NCBI GenBank assembly: GCA_016708825.1
Contig: JADJEZ010000006.1
Location: 124,001-188,000, forward strand
Direction of reading: 5' to 3'
DNA: 64,000 bases
Origin: Betaproteobacteria bacterium
GTDB lineage: Bacteria; Pseudomonadota; Gammaproteobacteria; Burkholderiales; Usitatibacteraceae
The first letter of the stretch is position 1. Each line of letters begins with the position of its first letter. The notes under the pieces were generated by a model that was not told the origin of the DNA, ran no database searches, and worked only from the letters and a program-made list of their open reading frames with translations. Made by a program: the position numbers and the translations under genes. Below are positions 13,137-20,825 of this stretch, piece by piece.

Positions 13137-13179
13137 ATGGTAGGGAACCGCGCGAGCGCACCGCCTTGATGCGGGTCAA
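13137..13179 (-). promoter_or_regulatory. FNR-like box between oxc and the Crp/Fnr gene
   Basis: TTGAT-GCGG-GTCAA at 13166-13179 is a near-perfect FNR/FixK-type inverted repeat. On the minus strand TACCAT (13142-13137) lies 23 bases away, placing the box where a class II activator would sit for oxc. On the plus strand TAGAAT at 13133-13138 lies upstream of the regulator gene, so the same box could repress that gene. Confidence 0.65.
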
Positions 13180-13194
13180 TTGTCCCGATCCCCC

Positions 13195-13803
13195 ATGACC
13201 CTGCTGGCCAATCACCCCGAGCGAGCCGAGATCAGCGCGCAGCTGCGCAAGAACATCGTCCTGCGGCGCCTCTCGGAAGCGTCCTTCGCCGAGCTCGAGC
13301 CGCTGCTCGCGATCGTGGACTACCGCAAGGCCGACGTCCTCCTCACGCAGGGCGCGCACGACATGGAGCAGTACTTCGTCACCGACGGGGTGCTGAAGCG
13401 CGTCGTATCCAACCCCGAGGGCAAGGAGATGATCCTGCGCTTCGCCGCCGAGGACGACATGGATACGAGCTACGCCGCCTGGCGCCTGCGCACGCCCGCG
13501 CCCTACTCGATACGGGCCGTCACGAAGGCGCGCGTGGCGAAGCTCCCGCTTCCCCAGTGGGCGGAGTTCCTGGACGGACATCCCGACCTCAAGGAGGACT
13601 TCGAGTACGAGGTGATGCACCTCATGAGCGAAGTCATGGCCCACACGATCACGCTGCACCTCCTGGACGCACCGGGACGCGTGCACCGTTTCGTCCGCAA
13701 GCACCCAGAACTTGCCGAGCGCGTGCCGAAGAAGGAGCTCGCCTCCTACCTCAACCTGTCCGCCGAGACCCTGTCGCGCCTGAAGCACGCCGGCAAGATC
13801 TGA
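13195..13803 (+). CDS. Crp/Fnr-family transcriptional regulator without Fe-S cysteines
   Basis: About 202 residues: an N-terminal cNMP-binding-like beta-roll (residues about 30-115), a dimerisation helix and a short C-terminal helix-turn-helix (KKELASYLNLSAETLSRLKH). The recognition helix keeps the E-x2-S-R pattern (ETLSR) that in FNR reads TTGAT half sites. There is no cysteine at all, so no FNR-type iron-sulfur cluster; it resembles FixK/Dnr-type regulators or the short-HTH Crp group. Start codon is uncertain: ATG at 13195 is preferred, TTG at 13180 is possible, and neither has a strong ribosome site. It is divergent from the oxalate operon and carries an FNR-like box in its own leader. Candidate regulator of four promoters in this window. 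Confidence 0.9.
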   Translation: MTLLANHPERAEISAQLRKNIVLRRLSEASFAELEPLLAIVDYRKADVLLTQGAHDMEQYFVTDGVLKRVVSNPEGKEMILRFAAEDDMDTSYAAWRLRTPAPYSIRAVTKARVAKLPLPQWAEFLDGHPDLKEDFEYEVMHLMSEVMAHTITLHLLDAPGRVHRFVRKHPELAERVPKKELASYLNLSAETLSRLKHAGKI

Positions 13804-13852
13804 GACTTCGGCAGCCGGCCAGCACGCGGCGCACTGCGAGAAGGAGGGCACC

Positions 13853-14234
13853 ATGCTAAGCCGTTTCCAGCCGCGCATGCCACCCCGGCTTGGCCCCCAG
13901 CTGCGGCGGGCCTCATTTGTCGATGGCGAAGACCGTGTCGCAGCTCGGCCCCTGTTCCGGCCAGGCGAGGTCGAGCGATCCTGCGGACTGCCCTGCCCCG
14001 GGCTGCCCCAGCCTCCGGCCAGGCGGGCATCGAGGAAACTTCAGGCGGTCCGGCAGCCGCGCGTCTGCACCGCTGGGGCCCAACGGCGACGCGCTTGCGA
14101 TCCGGGTCGAGCGCTGCAAGACGCCGGAGGAGCTGCGGGTCGCGCTGCGTGAGGCGGAGACGATCCTCACGAGCTTCCTGGGCGCCGAGTACGGGCGCAC
14201 GTTCGCCCAGAAGATAGGGCGCGATCTCCTCTAG
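13853..14234 (+). pseudogene. Small hypothetical protein, probably frameshifted
   Basis: An ATG at 13853 is preceded by an excellent AAGGAGG, which argues for a translated gene. Its frame reads MLSRFQPRMPPRLGPQLRR and has protein-like content at first. The best-looking protein stretch, however, is in the next frame at the end: LAIRVERCKTPEELRVALR followed by TILTSFLGAEYGRTFAQKIG, ending at 14234. One or more indels between about 13920 and 14080 would join them to a protein of about 125 residues. I do not recognise a family. It follows the Crp/Fnr gene by 49 bases. Low confidence in the middle part. Confidence 0.4.
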
Positions 14235-14237
14235 CGG

Positions 14238-15077
14238 CTACTTGCGCGGCTGCTGCGGGAAGGTCTTCATCCGGCCCGACATCGTCGTCAGCTCGTCCTC
14301 TACGCCGGCGCCGCCGGCGACCTCCTCGACCACCCGGTGGCAGAGCGCGTGCTCGCGCTCGTCGGCAACGATGCCCCGGAGGATGAGGCGCCCCTCCTGC
14401 ACGTCGATGGACACGCCGATGCCGGCCGTGGCGGGATTCGCCTTGAGGGCCGATCGCACCCTCGACCGAAGGGCGAGGTTCGCGAGGTGCGCACGCGATT
14501 CCGGCGTTTCCTGGAACGATGCACTCTTCGAAAGGCCCACCACCATGTCGACGCACGTGGCCACCGGGATGCGCGCGGTGTTGAGCGTCAGGTCGAAGAG
14601 CTCCGGGTCGCCCCAGTGCACGCCGAAGTGCTCCGACATGCGGGAAGCGCGCGCATGGTCGTCCACCGCGATTTCGTGGCGGGCGAGCTTCTCGTCGTCC
14701 GTCTCGAGCCGCCGCATCAGGCGCTCGACCCGCAGGTCCATCGGCGCGCAGACGCGGATGCAGGGCACGTGGGCGACGGTGCGCAGGATCATGGTCGCGC
14801 CCCATCCGCGCACCAGCACGCCTCCCTTCACCGCGAGATCGTAGACCTCCTCCGCGGTGAACAGGGAAATCGACCTCTCGTCGGCGGTCCAGCGCTCGAA
14901 GGGCCCCGCCTTCCCCTCGCGCAGCCTGCGGATGAGGCTCTTCTTCACGTGCATCTTCCCTGCGACGTGGTCGCCGACCTCGTGGCGGACCATCGCGAGC
15001 CCCAGGGCCTCGCAAACGCCTGCGGCGACGTCGGAGCCTAGCGTGGCCATTTCCTGCGTGAACGCGATTACCGTCAT
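14238..15077 (-). CDS. Cytidylate-kinase-like protein with C-terminal BON domain
   Basis: A 279-residue protein of the cytidylate-kinase-like (Cytidylate_kin2) family. The N-terminus VIAFTQEMATLGSDVAAGVC resembles the nucleotide-binding start of these proteins, and SLFTAEEVYDLAVKGGVLVR, RVCAPMDLRVERLM and DLTLNTARIPV follow in the usual order. Residues about 205-270 form a BON-like domain (GIGVSIDVQEGRLILRGIV). The substrate of such proteins is not established; CMP is not assured. It is the last gene after tctCBA on the same strand, 39 bases past tctA, so it may be co-transcribed with the transporter. No membrane segment is seen. Confidence 0.82.
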   Translation of the reverse strand: MTVIAFTQEMATLGSDVAAGVCEALGLAMVRHEVGDHVAGKMHVKKSLIRRLREGKAGPFERWTADERSISLFTAEEVYDLAVKGGVLVRGWGATMILRTVAHVPCIRVCAPMDLRVERLMRRLETDDEKLARHEIAVDDHARASRMSEHFGVHWGDPELFDLTLNTARIPVATCVDMVVGLSKSASFQETPESRAHLANLALRSRVRSALKANPATAGIGVSIDVQEGRLILRGIVADEREHALCHRVVEEVAGGAGVEDELTTMSGRMKTFPQQPRK

Positions 15078-15116
15078 GTCAGATCCCCTCCTTGCCCGGA
15101 TGGCCCATCGACCCGC

Positions 15117-16634
15117 CTATCGCCCGTTGCCGCCGCGCGCGATGGCGATGGCCTTCGACAGGAGCGGCCAGAAGAGCAGCAGGAGCGCGAGGCCGGTGAT
15201 GGTGCCGACCAGGGGATTGGAGAAGAAGACGCGGATGTCGCCCTGGGAGCCCAGCATCGCCTGCCGGAAGGAGTCCTCGGCGCGGTCGCCCAGCACCAGG
15301 GCGAGCACCAGCGGCGCCATCGGGTAGTCGAGCTTCTTGAAGATGTAGCCCAGGATGCCGAAGACGATCATGAGCCAGACGTCGAAGATCGAGTTGTGCA
15401 CCGTGTACGCGCCGATGGCGCAGATCACGAGGATCACCGGCGCGATGATCGAGAAGGGCACGCGCAGGATCGAGGCGAACAGCGGCACGCAGGTGAGGAC
15501 CACGATCAGGCCCACGATGTTGCCCAGGTACATCGACGCGATGAGGCCCCAGACGAAATCGGGCTTCTCCACGAAGAGGAGCGGCCCCGGCTGCAGGCCC
15601 CAGATCAGGAGACCGCCCAGCAGCACCGCCGCCGTGGGCGAGCCGGGCACGCCCAGCGTGAGCATCGGCAGCAGCGCCGCGGTTCCCGCGGCGTGCGCCG
15701 CGGTCTCGGGTGCAACGACGCCCTCGACCTTCCCCGTGCCGAACTCCTCGCCGTCGCGCGACATCTTCTTCGCGAGCCCGTAGGCCATGAAGGAGGCGGG
15801 AGTCGCCCCGCCGGGCACGATTCCCATCATGCAGCCCACGGCCGAGGAACGGATCGAGGTCTTCCAGTACCGGGGCAGCTCCTTCCACGTATCGAGGACG
15901 ACGCGCAGGTTCAACTTGGCCTTGGCGCCCCGGAACTCGAGGCCCTCCTCGATCGTGAGCAGTATCTCGCCGATGCCGAAGAGCCCGATCACCGCGATGA
16001 GGAAGTCGAATCCCGCGAGGAGCTCCACGATGTCGAAGGTGAGGCGCAACTGGCCCGTGACCGTGTCGATGCCCACGGCGGCGAGCGCAAAGCCCGTCAT
16101 CATCGCCGTGATCGTCTTGAACGGCGAGCCCTTGGCCATGCCCACGAAGGCGCTGAAGGTGAGGAGGTACACGGAGAAGAACTCCGGCGGCCCGAACCGC
16201 AACGCGAACTTGGCGATGATCGGCGAGATGAAGGTGATCAGGATCACCGCCACCAGAGCGCCCACGAACGAGGACGTGAAGGCCGCCGTGAGCGCCGCCC
16301 CGGCTCGCCCCTTCTGGGCGAGCGGATAGCCGTCGAACGTGGTCGCGACCGACCAGGGCTCGCCGGGAATGTTGAACAGGATCGAGGTGATGGCGCCGCC
16401 GAAGAGCGCGCCCCAGTAGATGCAGGAGAGCAGGATGATCGCCGAGGTGGCGCCGCCAGGCGATTGCGCCATGGAGAAGGTGAGCGGCAAGAGGATCGCA
16501 ACGCCGTTGGCGCCGCCGAGGCCCGGAAGCACGCCGATCAGCACGCCCAGGCTCACGCCGGCCAGCATGAGGGCCAGGTTCACCCAGGTCATGGCGACCG
16601 CGAAACCGCCCATCAAGGACCGGATCTCTTCCAT
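15117..16634 (-). CDS. tctA: Tripartite tricarboxylate transporter, large membrane subunit TctA
   Basis: The 505-residue TctA subunit forms the translocation channel with about twelve membrane helices. Signature loops are present: GVLIGVLPGLGGANGVAILL near residue 35 and GIVPGGATPASFMAYGLAKK near residue 275. With TctB and the periplasmic TctC it imports tricarboxylates or other organic acids using an ion gradient; the actual substrate cannot be told. It begins 13 bases after tctB. Length and architecture are normal. Confidence 0.95.
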   Translation of the reverse strand: MEEIRSLMGGFAVAMTWVNLALMLAGVSLGVLIGVLPGLGGANGVAILLPLTFSMAQSPGGATSAIILLSCIYWGALFGGAITSILFNIPGEPWSVATTFDGYPLAQKGRAGAALTAAFTSSFVGALVAVILITFISPIIAKFALRFGPPEFFSVYLLTFSAFVGMAKGSPFKTITAMMTGFALAAVGIDTVTGQLRLTFDIVELLAGFDFLIAVIGLFGIGEILLTIEEGLEFRGAKAKLNLRVVLDTWKELPRYWKTSIRSSAVGCMMGIVPGGATPASFMAYGLAKKMSRDGEEFGTGKVEGVVAPETAAHAAGTAALLPMLTLGVPGSPTAAVLLGGLLIWGLQPGPLLFVEKPDFVWGLIASMYLGNIVGLIVVLTCVPLFASILRVPFSIIAPVILVICAIGAYTVHNSIFDVWLMIVFGILGYIFKKLDYPMAPLVLALVLGDRAEDSFRQAMLGSQGDIRVFFSNPLVGTITGLALLLLFWPLLSKAIAIARGGNGR

Positions 16635-16647
16635 TTTCCGTCCCTGT

Positions 16648-17157
16648 CTAGTTGAAGCCGAAAACGGTTTCTATGGGCCCCTTGGGCAGGGGCACCTTGA
16701 ACCAGATCTCGAACATGAGGAAGAAGAAGACAACCACGCCCAGGGAGATCGGCAGGATCCGGACCCAGCGATACTTGCCGAGGTGCCACATGAAGAACGA
16801 GATGAAGATCGCGGAGGCCGCGTAGATCCCGATGCTGAACCAGGGATTGCGAATGAGCGCCACGTAGACGATGGTGGGAATCATCACCTGCAGGACCATC
16901 CTGAGCTGGCCCCATTCCACGAACGCCTCGCGCCCGCGCTCGCCCAGGTTCAGCGCGCGAAAGATGGTCACCACCGCCGATACCACGATCATCAGGCCGA
17001 TGTAGAACGGGAAATACCCCGCCTGCGGCCCGTCGGCGCCCCACGACGCCCCGAGGCGACGGGTATCCCACATGACCAGCGCGCCGAACGCGAGGAAGAT
17101 CCCCGCCATGACCAGTTCGGCGGTGCGCGTGGTCGCCACCGGCTTCTTGCCGTCCAT
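16648..17157 (-). CDS. tctB: Tripartite tricarboxylate transporter, small membrane subunit TctB
   Basis: A 169-residue, four-helix membrane protein in the place and size expected for TctB. Helices are seen near residues 13-30, 45-65, 85-105 and 115-160. Sequence conservation in TctB is low, so the call rests mostly on topology and on its position between tctC and tctA. It starts 68 bases after the tctC stop, behind a strong hairpin. Confidence 0.9.
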   Translation of the reverse strand: MDGKKPVATTRTAELVMAGIFLAFGALVMWDTRRLGASWGADGPQAGYFPFYIGLMIVVSAVVTIFRALNLGERGREAFVEWGQLRMVLQVMIPTIVYVALIRNPWFSIGIYAASAIFISFFMWHLGKYRWVRILPISLGVVVFFFLMFEIWFKVPLPKGPIETVFGFN

Positions 17158-17191
17158 TCAGGATCTCCTGGAAATCGAATGCGAAAGGAAA

Positions 17192-17214
17192 CGGGGGCCG
17201 CAGCGCGGCCCCCG
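17192..17214 (-). terminator. Intercistronic hairpin between tctC and tctB
   Basis: A perfect 10-base-pair stem, CGGGGGCCGC / GCGGCCCCCG with loop AGC, starts 12 bases past the tctC stop. With no T-run it probably acts as a partial terminator or 3' stabiliser, raising binding-protein output over the membrane subunits. Confidence 0.6.
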
Positions 17215-17225
17215 AACCTAGGCGA

Positions 17226-18236
17226 TCACTTGCCGGGGGCGAGGAATCCCGCCTCCTTCATGAGGCCGTAATGAATCTGATCGGCCTTGGCGACCCAGTC
17301 GGCGTACTCCTTGCCCGTGAGCGCGGTCTGGTTGAAGGCGCCTTCCTCCATGAACTTCTTCCATTCCGGGGTCTGGCGGACCTTTTCCAGCACGTCGACG
17401 TAGAACTTCACCTGGTCCGGCGTCACGCCGCCGGGCATGAAGATGCCGCGCAGCATGAGGTAGTCCGTGTCCACGCCCGACTCCTTGCAGGTCGGGATGT
17501 CGTTCCAGCTCATCTCCTTGGTGACCTTGTCCTTGTAGGGCATGCGCGTGTCGTCGAACACGCACAGCGGGCGCAGGTTCCCGGCGCGCCACTGCGCCAC
17601 GGCCTCGATCGGGTTGTTCACCGTGGAGTCGATGTGCTTGCCCACCAGCTGCGTGGCCACCGTGCCGCCGCCCTTGTAGGGGATGTAGGTGAACTTGGCG
17701 CCGGTCTGCTTCTCGAGCGCCACGGTGATGATCTGGTCTTCCTGCTTGGAGCCCGTGCCGCCCATCTTCATCTTGCCCGCGCCGGCCTTCTTCGTCGCCT
17801 CGATGTAGTCCTTGGCCGTCTTGTAGGGCGTTTCCGCGTGCACCCAGAGGACGAACTGGTCGAGCGCCAGCATGCGCACCGGCGTGAGGTCCTTCCAGTT
17901 GAACGGCACGCCCGTGGCCATCGGCGTCGTGAAGGTGTTGGAGAGCGTGATGATGATCTTGTGCGGGTCGCCCTTGGAGCCTTTCACGTCGAGGAAGCCC
18001 TCGGCGCCGGCGCCGCCTCCCTTGTTCACCACGACCACCGATTCCTTCATGAGGCCGTGCTTGGCGATGATCGCCTGCACGAGGCGAGCCATCTGGTCCG
18101 CGCCGCCTCCCGTGCCCGCGGGCACGATGAACTCGACGGTCTTGGTGGGTTCCCACGCGAACGCGGGGGTCAGGACGGAGAAGGCGCTGGCGACCACGGC
18201 GGCCAGCAGGCCTTTCGCGAAGCTGCGGTTTGTCAT
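17226..18236 (-). CDS. tctC: Periplasmic organic-acid-binding protein TctC (Bug family)
   Basis: The solute receptor of the TctABC transporter. A signal peptide (about 26 residues, ending SVLTPAFA) precedes the mature Bug fold. Family features are PTKTVEFIVPAGTGGGADQM after the signal and the central GTGSKQEDQIITVALEKQTG. I chose the ATG at 18236 because AGGAG lies seven bases upstream; an ATG at 18251 covers that site. Bug proteins bind many small carboxylates, so the ligand is not known; given the neighbouring oxalate operon, a di- or tricarboxylate is reasonable. First gene of tctCBA, with an FNR-like box upstream. Confidence 0.94.
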   Translation of the reverse strand: MTNRSFAKGLLAAVVASAFSVLTPAFAWEPTKTVEFIVPAGTGGGADQMARLVQAIIAKHGLMKESVVVVNKGGGAGAEGFLDVKGSKGDPHKIIITLSNTFTTPMATGVPFNWKDLTPVRMLALDQFVLWVHAETPYKTAKDYIEATKKAGAGKMKMGGTGSKQEDQIITVALEKQTGAKFTYIPYKGGGTVATQLVGKHIDSTVNNPIEAVAQWRAGNLRPLCVFDDTRMPYKDKVTKEMSWNDIPTCKESGVDTDYLMLRGIFMPGGVTPDQVKFYVDVLEKVRQTPEWKKFMEEGAFNQTALTGKEYADWVAKADQIHYGLMKEAGFLAPGK

Positions 18237-18362
18237 GGAAAGTCTCCTCATGGGTGGGCGATTGTGAGAACAGTGGAGTGCCGGATTCTATCCCGAGGAC
18301 GGATCGCGCGGCCCTGCCGCGCACCGGCTTCCACCGAGGTCGCTCTTCCCGGCGACTGGAAC

Positions 18363-18406
18363 ATTCTAGGGCCGGCCGGGGGCGGGCGTCTCTTGACCCG
18401 CGTCAA
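18363..18406 (-). promoter_or_regulatory. Perfect FNR-like palindrome and -10 upstream of tctC
   Basis: TTGAC-CCGC-GTCAA at 18393-18406 is a perfect inverted repeat. On the minus strand TAGAAT (18368-18363) lies 24 bases away, the geometry of a class II Crp/Fnr-activated promoter directed at tctC, whose start is at 18236. Confidence 0.65.
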
Positions 18407-18415
18407 TCGGCGAGC

Positions 18416-19249
18416 TCAGTGCGACATCAGCACGGGGATCCGGGCGTCGCGGAGCACGGCACGCGTCGCACCCCCGAGCACGAGCTCGGCGAATCGCGGC
18501 CTCCCGTACGCGCCCATCACCACGAGGTCCGCGCCGAGCTTGCCCGCCTGCGCAAGGATCGCGTGGCCGACGCTCTCGTCGCTGGCCGAGGCGTGGCGCG
18601 CCTGCGCCGTGACGCCGCGCCGGGCGAGGTACTGCACCGCCGCCTTCGCGCCGTGGATCGGCCCTTCGTCGCCCCGCGGCCCCGCCGAGAAAACCTCGAC
18701 GGCTTTCGCCCTCGCCAGGAGCGGCACCGAATCCGACAGCGCCCGCGCGGCCTCCCGGCTGCCGTTCCAGGCGACCAGGACCTTGCCCGGGAAGCCGTCG
18801 GGCAGTCCCTTCGCCGTGACGAGCAGGACGGGGCGGCCCACCGCGAGGATGGACGCCTCGACCCGATGGCCGCCGAGAATGCCGATGTCGTCCTCTCCGG
18901 GCAGCGGCAGCACCACGAGGTCGGACGTGCGCGCGCGGATGGCAAGGGCCGCGTGCGCCTCGGAATCGACCACGAGACCCTGCGCGGAGACGATGCCCGC
19001 CTGCCTCGCGCGCTCCTCGAAGCGCGCCGCGGCATTGCGCGCCTCGGTCCGGTCGCGCTCCCACTCCTTCTTCATGAGGCTCGATGCGCTCTGGCGCGGA
19101 CGCAGGCGCTGCGGCAGCGCGAGAGGTGCTACGGCCGCGAGTCCCTCGAGGTGCGCACCCAGTTCGACCGAGAGCCGGATCGCGGCCTGGAGACTGCCGG
19201 CAGCCTCGGGGTGTTCGTCGATGGGAACCAGGATCGAACCGTAGGTCAT
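18416..19249 (-). CDS. Universal stress protein, tandem UspA domains
   Basis: A 277-residue protein of two UspA domains in tandem. The first begins YGSILVPIDEHPEA. The second (about residue 155 on, PGKVLVAWNGSREAARALSD) ends in the nucleotide-binding pattern GAYGRPRFAELVLGGATRAV. Tandem Usp proteins bind ATP and are often made under low oxygen or stress; the exact role here is not known. The start is the ATG at 19249 with GAGGAG upstream. An FNR-like box lies centred about 42 bases from the predicted transcription start, a classical position for FNR-type activation of usp genes. Confidence 0.92.
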   Translation of the reverse strand: MTYGSILVPIDEHPEAAGSLQAAIRLSVELGAHLEGLAAVAPLALPQRLRPRQSASSLMKKEWERDRTEARNAAARFEERARQAGIVSAQGLVVDSEAHAALAIRARTSDLVVLPLPGEDDIGILGGHRVEASILAVGRPVLLVTAKGLPDGFPGKVLVAWNGSREAARALSDSVPLLARAKAVEVFSAGPRGDEGPIHGAKAAVQYLARRGVTAQARHASASDESVGHAILAQAGKLGADLVVMGAYGRPRFAELVLGGATRAVLRDARIPVLMSH

Positions 19250-19304
19250 CACGTCTCCTCGCGTAGACCGCGGGCGTTCCGCGGTCGCATCTCGACACGG
19301 TGCC

Positions 19305-19347
19305 AGTCTAGCCGAGAAGCCACCGCGATCGTCTTGGCTCAGGTCAA
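19305..19347 (-). promoter_or_regulatory. FNR-like box and -10 for the universal stress gene
   Basis: On the plus strand TTGGC-TCAG-GTCAA spans 19334-19347. On the minus strand TAGACT (19310-19305) lies 23 bases away. The box would be centred near -42, as for class II FNR activation. One half site is imperfect. Confidence 0.6.
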
Positions 19348-19454
19348 TGCCGCGGAAGGCCGCAGCGGAGATCATTTGCTACATTGCACGCTGGCTCGCC
19401 CGGAAACCCGCGCCCCGGGGCCGCACCGATACCGCACGCCTGGAGAATTGCCCG

Positions 19455-20774
19455 ATGGAACCGATGACCCTTCTCGCGCTCGCCATCTTCGCGGTGACGA
19501 TCGTGATCGTCATCACCGGCTGGATCGACAGCACGGTGGCCGCGCTCCTGGGCGTGGCGGCGATGATCTGGATGGGCCTCATGACCGAGGACGACGCCTT
19601 CAAGGTCGTCGACTGGAACGTGATGGCCATCCTCGTGTCGATCTGGACCATCGCGGGCTACTTCGGGAAGTCCGGAATCCCCGAGTGGCTCTCGGTGAAG
19701 GCGCTGGAGCTTTCGCGCGGCAACGGCGGCATGCTCATCGTGATCCTGTCGATGCTCGCCGGGCTGGTCTCCATGGTCGTGGACAACGTGGTGGTGATCC
19801 TCATGTTCGCTCCGGTCGCCATTCCGCTCGCCCGCCACCTGGGGCTGCCCCTCACGCCCCTGGTGCTCATGATCGGCTTCAGCGCGAACTTCATGGGCTC
19901 GGCGATGCTGCTGGGGGACCTGCCGCCGCAGATGATGCACAGCGTCTCGGGGGCGGAGTTCTTCGACTTCATCTGGTACCAGGGCAAGCCCAGCTCTTTC
20001 CCGATCCTGCTCGTGACCTTCGCACTCACCCTCGGCCTCATGTACTGGCTCTTCTTCCGCCGCTTCGGCGGCTCGGCACCGGTGGCGGCCGGGGGCGGCA
20101 GCATGGGGGAGGCGAGGATTCCCGACAAGCTCTTCGCGACCATCGTCGTCGGCGGGTTCGTCGCGACCATCGTGGCCATGAGCCTTCGCGAATATCTTGG
20201 CGTGAAGTTGGGCTTCATCGCGATGACCGGCGCGCTCGTCCTCGTGCTCGTGCTGGAGCTCCTCGGCGACCGCGTGAAGAAGCCCAGCTTCGAGGAAGTC
20301 GTCCAGGAGCTCGACTGGCGCGCCGTGTTCTTCTACATAGCGCTCTTCGCGCTGGTGGGTGGCCTCGAGAAGACGGGGATACTGGAGAAGCTCGCCCACG
20401 CCATGGTCCCGGTCTTCTCGCAGAGCTACGCCCTCGGCGCGACGCTCCTCTACTGGGCCACGATCCCCATCGTGGGCATCGTCGAGCACGACGCCTACAT
20501 CCTCACCTTCCTCTACACCGTGCGCGACCTGGGCCAGCAGGGCGTCGACCCCTGGCCGCTGTGGTGGATGCTGCTGTGGTCCGGAACCCTCGGCAGCAAC
20601 CTGACCATCGCCGGCGCCCCGGCACTCTACGTCGCCGCCAACATCTGCGAGCGCGAGGAGAACCGGCGGGTTTCGCTGCGGGAGTTCCTGCGCTGGAGCG
20701 TGCCCTTCACGCTCATCTCCTGCGTGATCTGCTACGTCTTCGGCATGCTGATCTGGGTGCTGCCGCTGATGTGA
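19455..20774 (+). CDS. Ion transporter of the NhaD/ArsB/SLC13 superfamily
   Basis: A 439-residue membrane protein with about ten to twelve helices. The fold resembles ArsB, P-protein and NhaD transporters (IT superfamily): VVDWNVMAILVSIWTIAGYF in the first half and ELDWRAVFFYIALFALVGGL in the second are the paired repeat segments, each following a W-x-x-x-x-F/I entry. Conserved VDNVVVILMFAPVA resembles the DN-containing unwound helix of this superfamily. Ion specificity (Na+/H+, arsenite or organic anion) is not evident. Start ATG at 19455 has GGAGA nine bases upstream. It is divergent from the universal stress gene. Confidence 0.85.
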   Translation: MEPMTLLALAIFAVTIVIVITGWIDSTVAALLGVAAMIWMGLMTEDDAFKVVDWNVMAILVSIWTIAGYFGKSGIPEWLSVKALELSRGNGGMLIVILSMLAGLVSMVVDNVVVILMFAPVAIPLARHLGLPLTPLVLMIGFSANFMGSAMLLGDLPPQMMHSVSGAEFFDFIWYQGKPSSFPILLVTFALTLGLMYWLFFRRFGGSAPVAAGGGSMGEARIPDKLFATIVVGGFVATIVAMSLREYLGVKLGFIAMTGALVLVLVLELLGDRVKKPSFEEVVQELDWRAVFFYIALFALVGGLEKTGILEKLAHAMVPVFSQSYALGATLLYWATIPIVGIVEHDAYILTFLYTVRDLGQQGVDPWPLWWMLLWSGTLGSNLTIAGAPALYVAANICEREENRRVSLREFLRWSVPFTLISCVICYVFGMLIWVLPLM

Positions 20775-20810
20775 GTGAACCCCGCGGCGGGGGTGCGGTC
20801 AGTCGGGGAA

Positions 20811-20825
20811 TATAATCCCCTGGTG
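20811..20825 (+). promoter_or_regulatory. TATAAT -10 six bases before the slt start (leaderless candidate)
   Basis: A perfect TATAAT at 20811-20816 is followed after six bases by the GTG start at 20823, so transcription would begin at the start codon. The hexamer lies inside the short palindrome GGGGAATATAATCCCC. No good -35 is seen. Confidence 0.5.

Noticed and set aside
20806..20821. The GGGGAATATAATCCCC palindrome as a repressor operator
   Set aside because: It contains a perfect -10 at the right place for slt; the symmetry may be chance, and no second copy was seen in the window.
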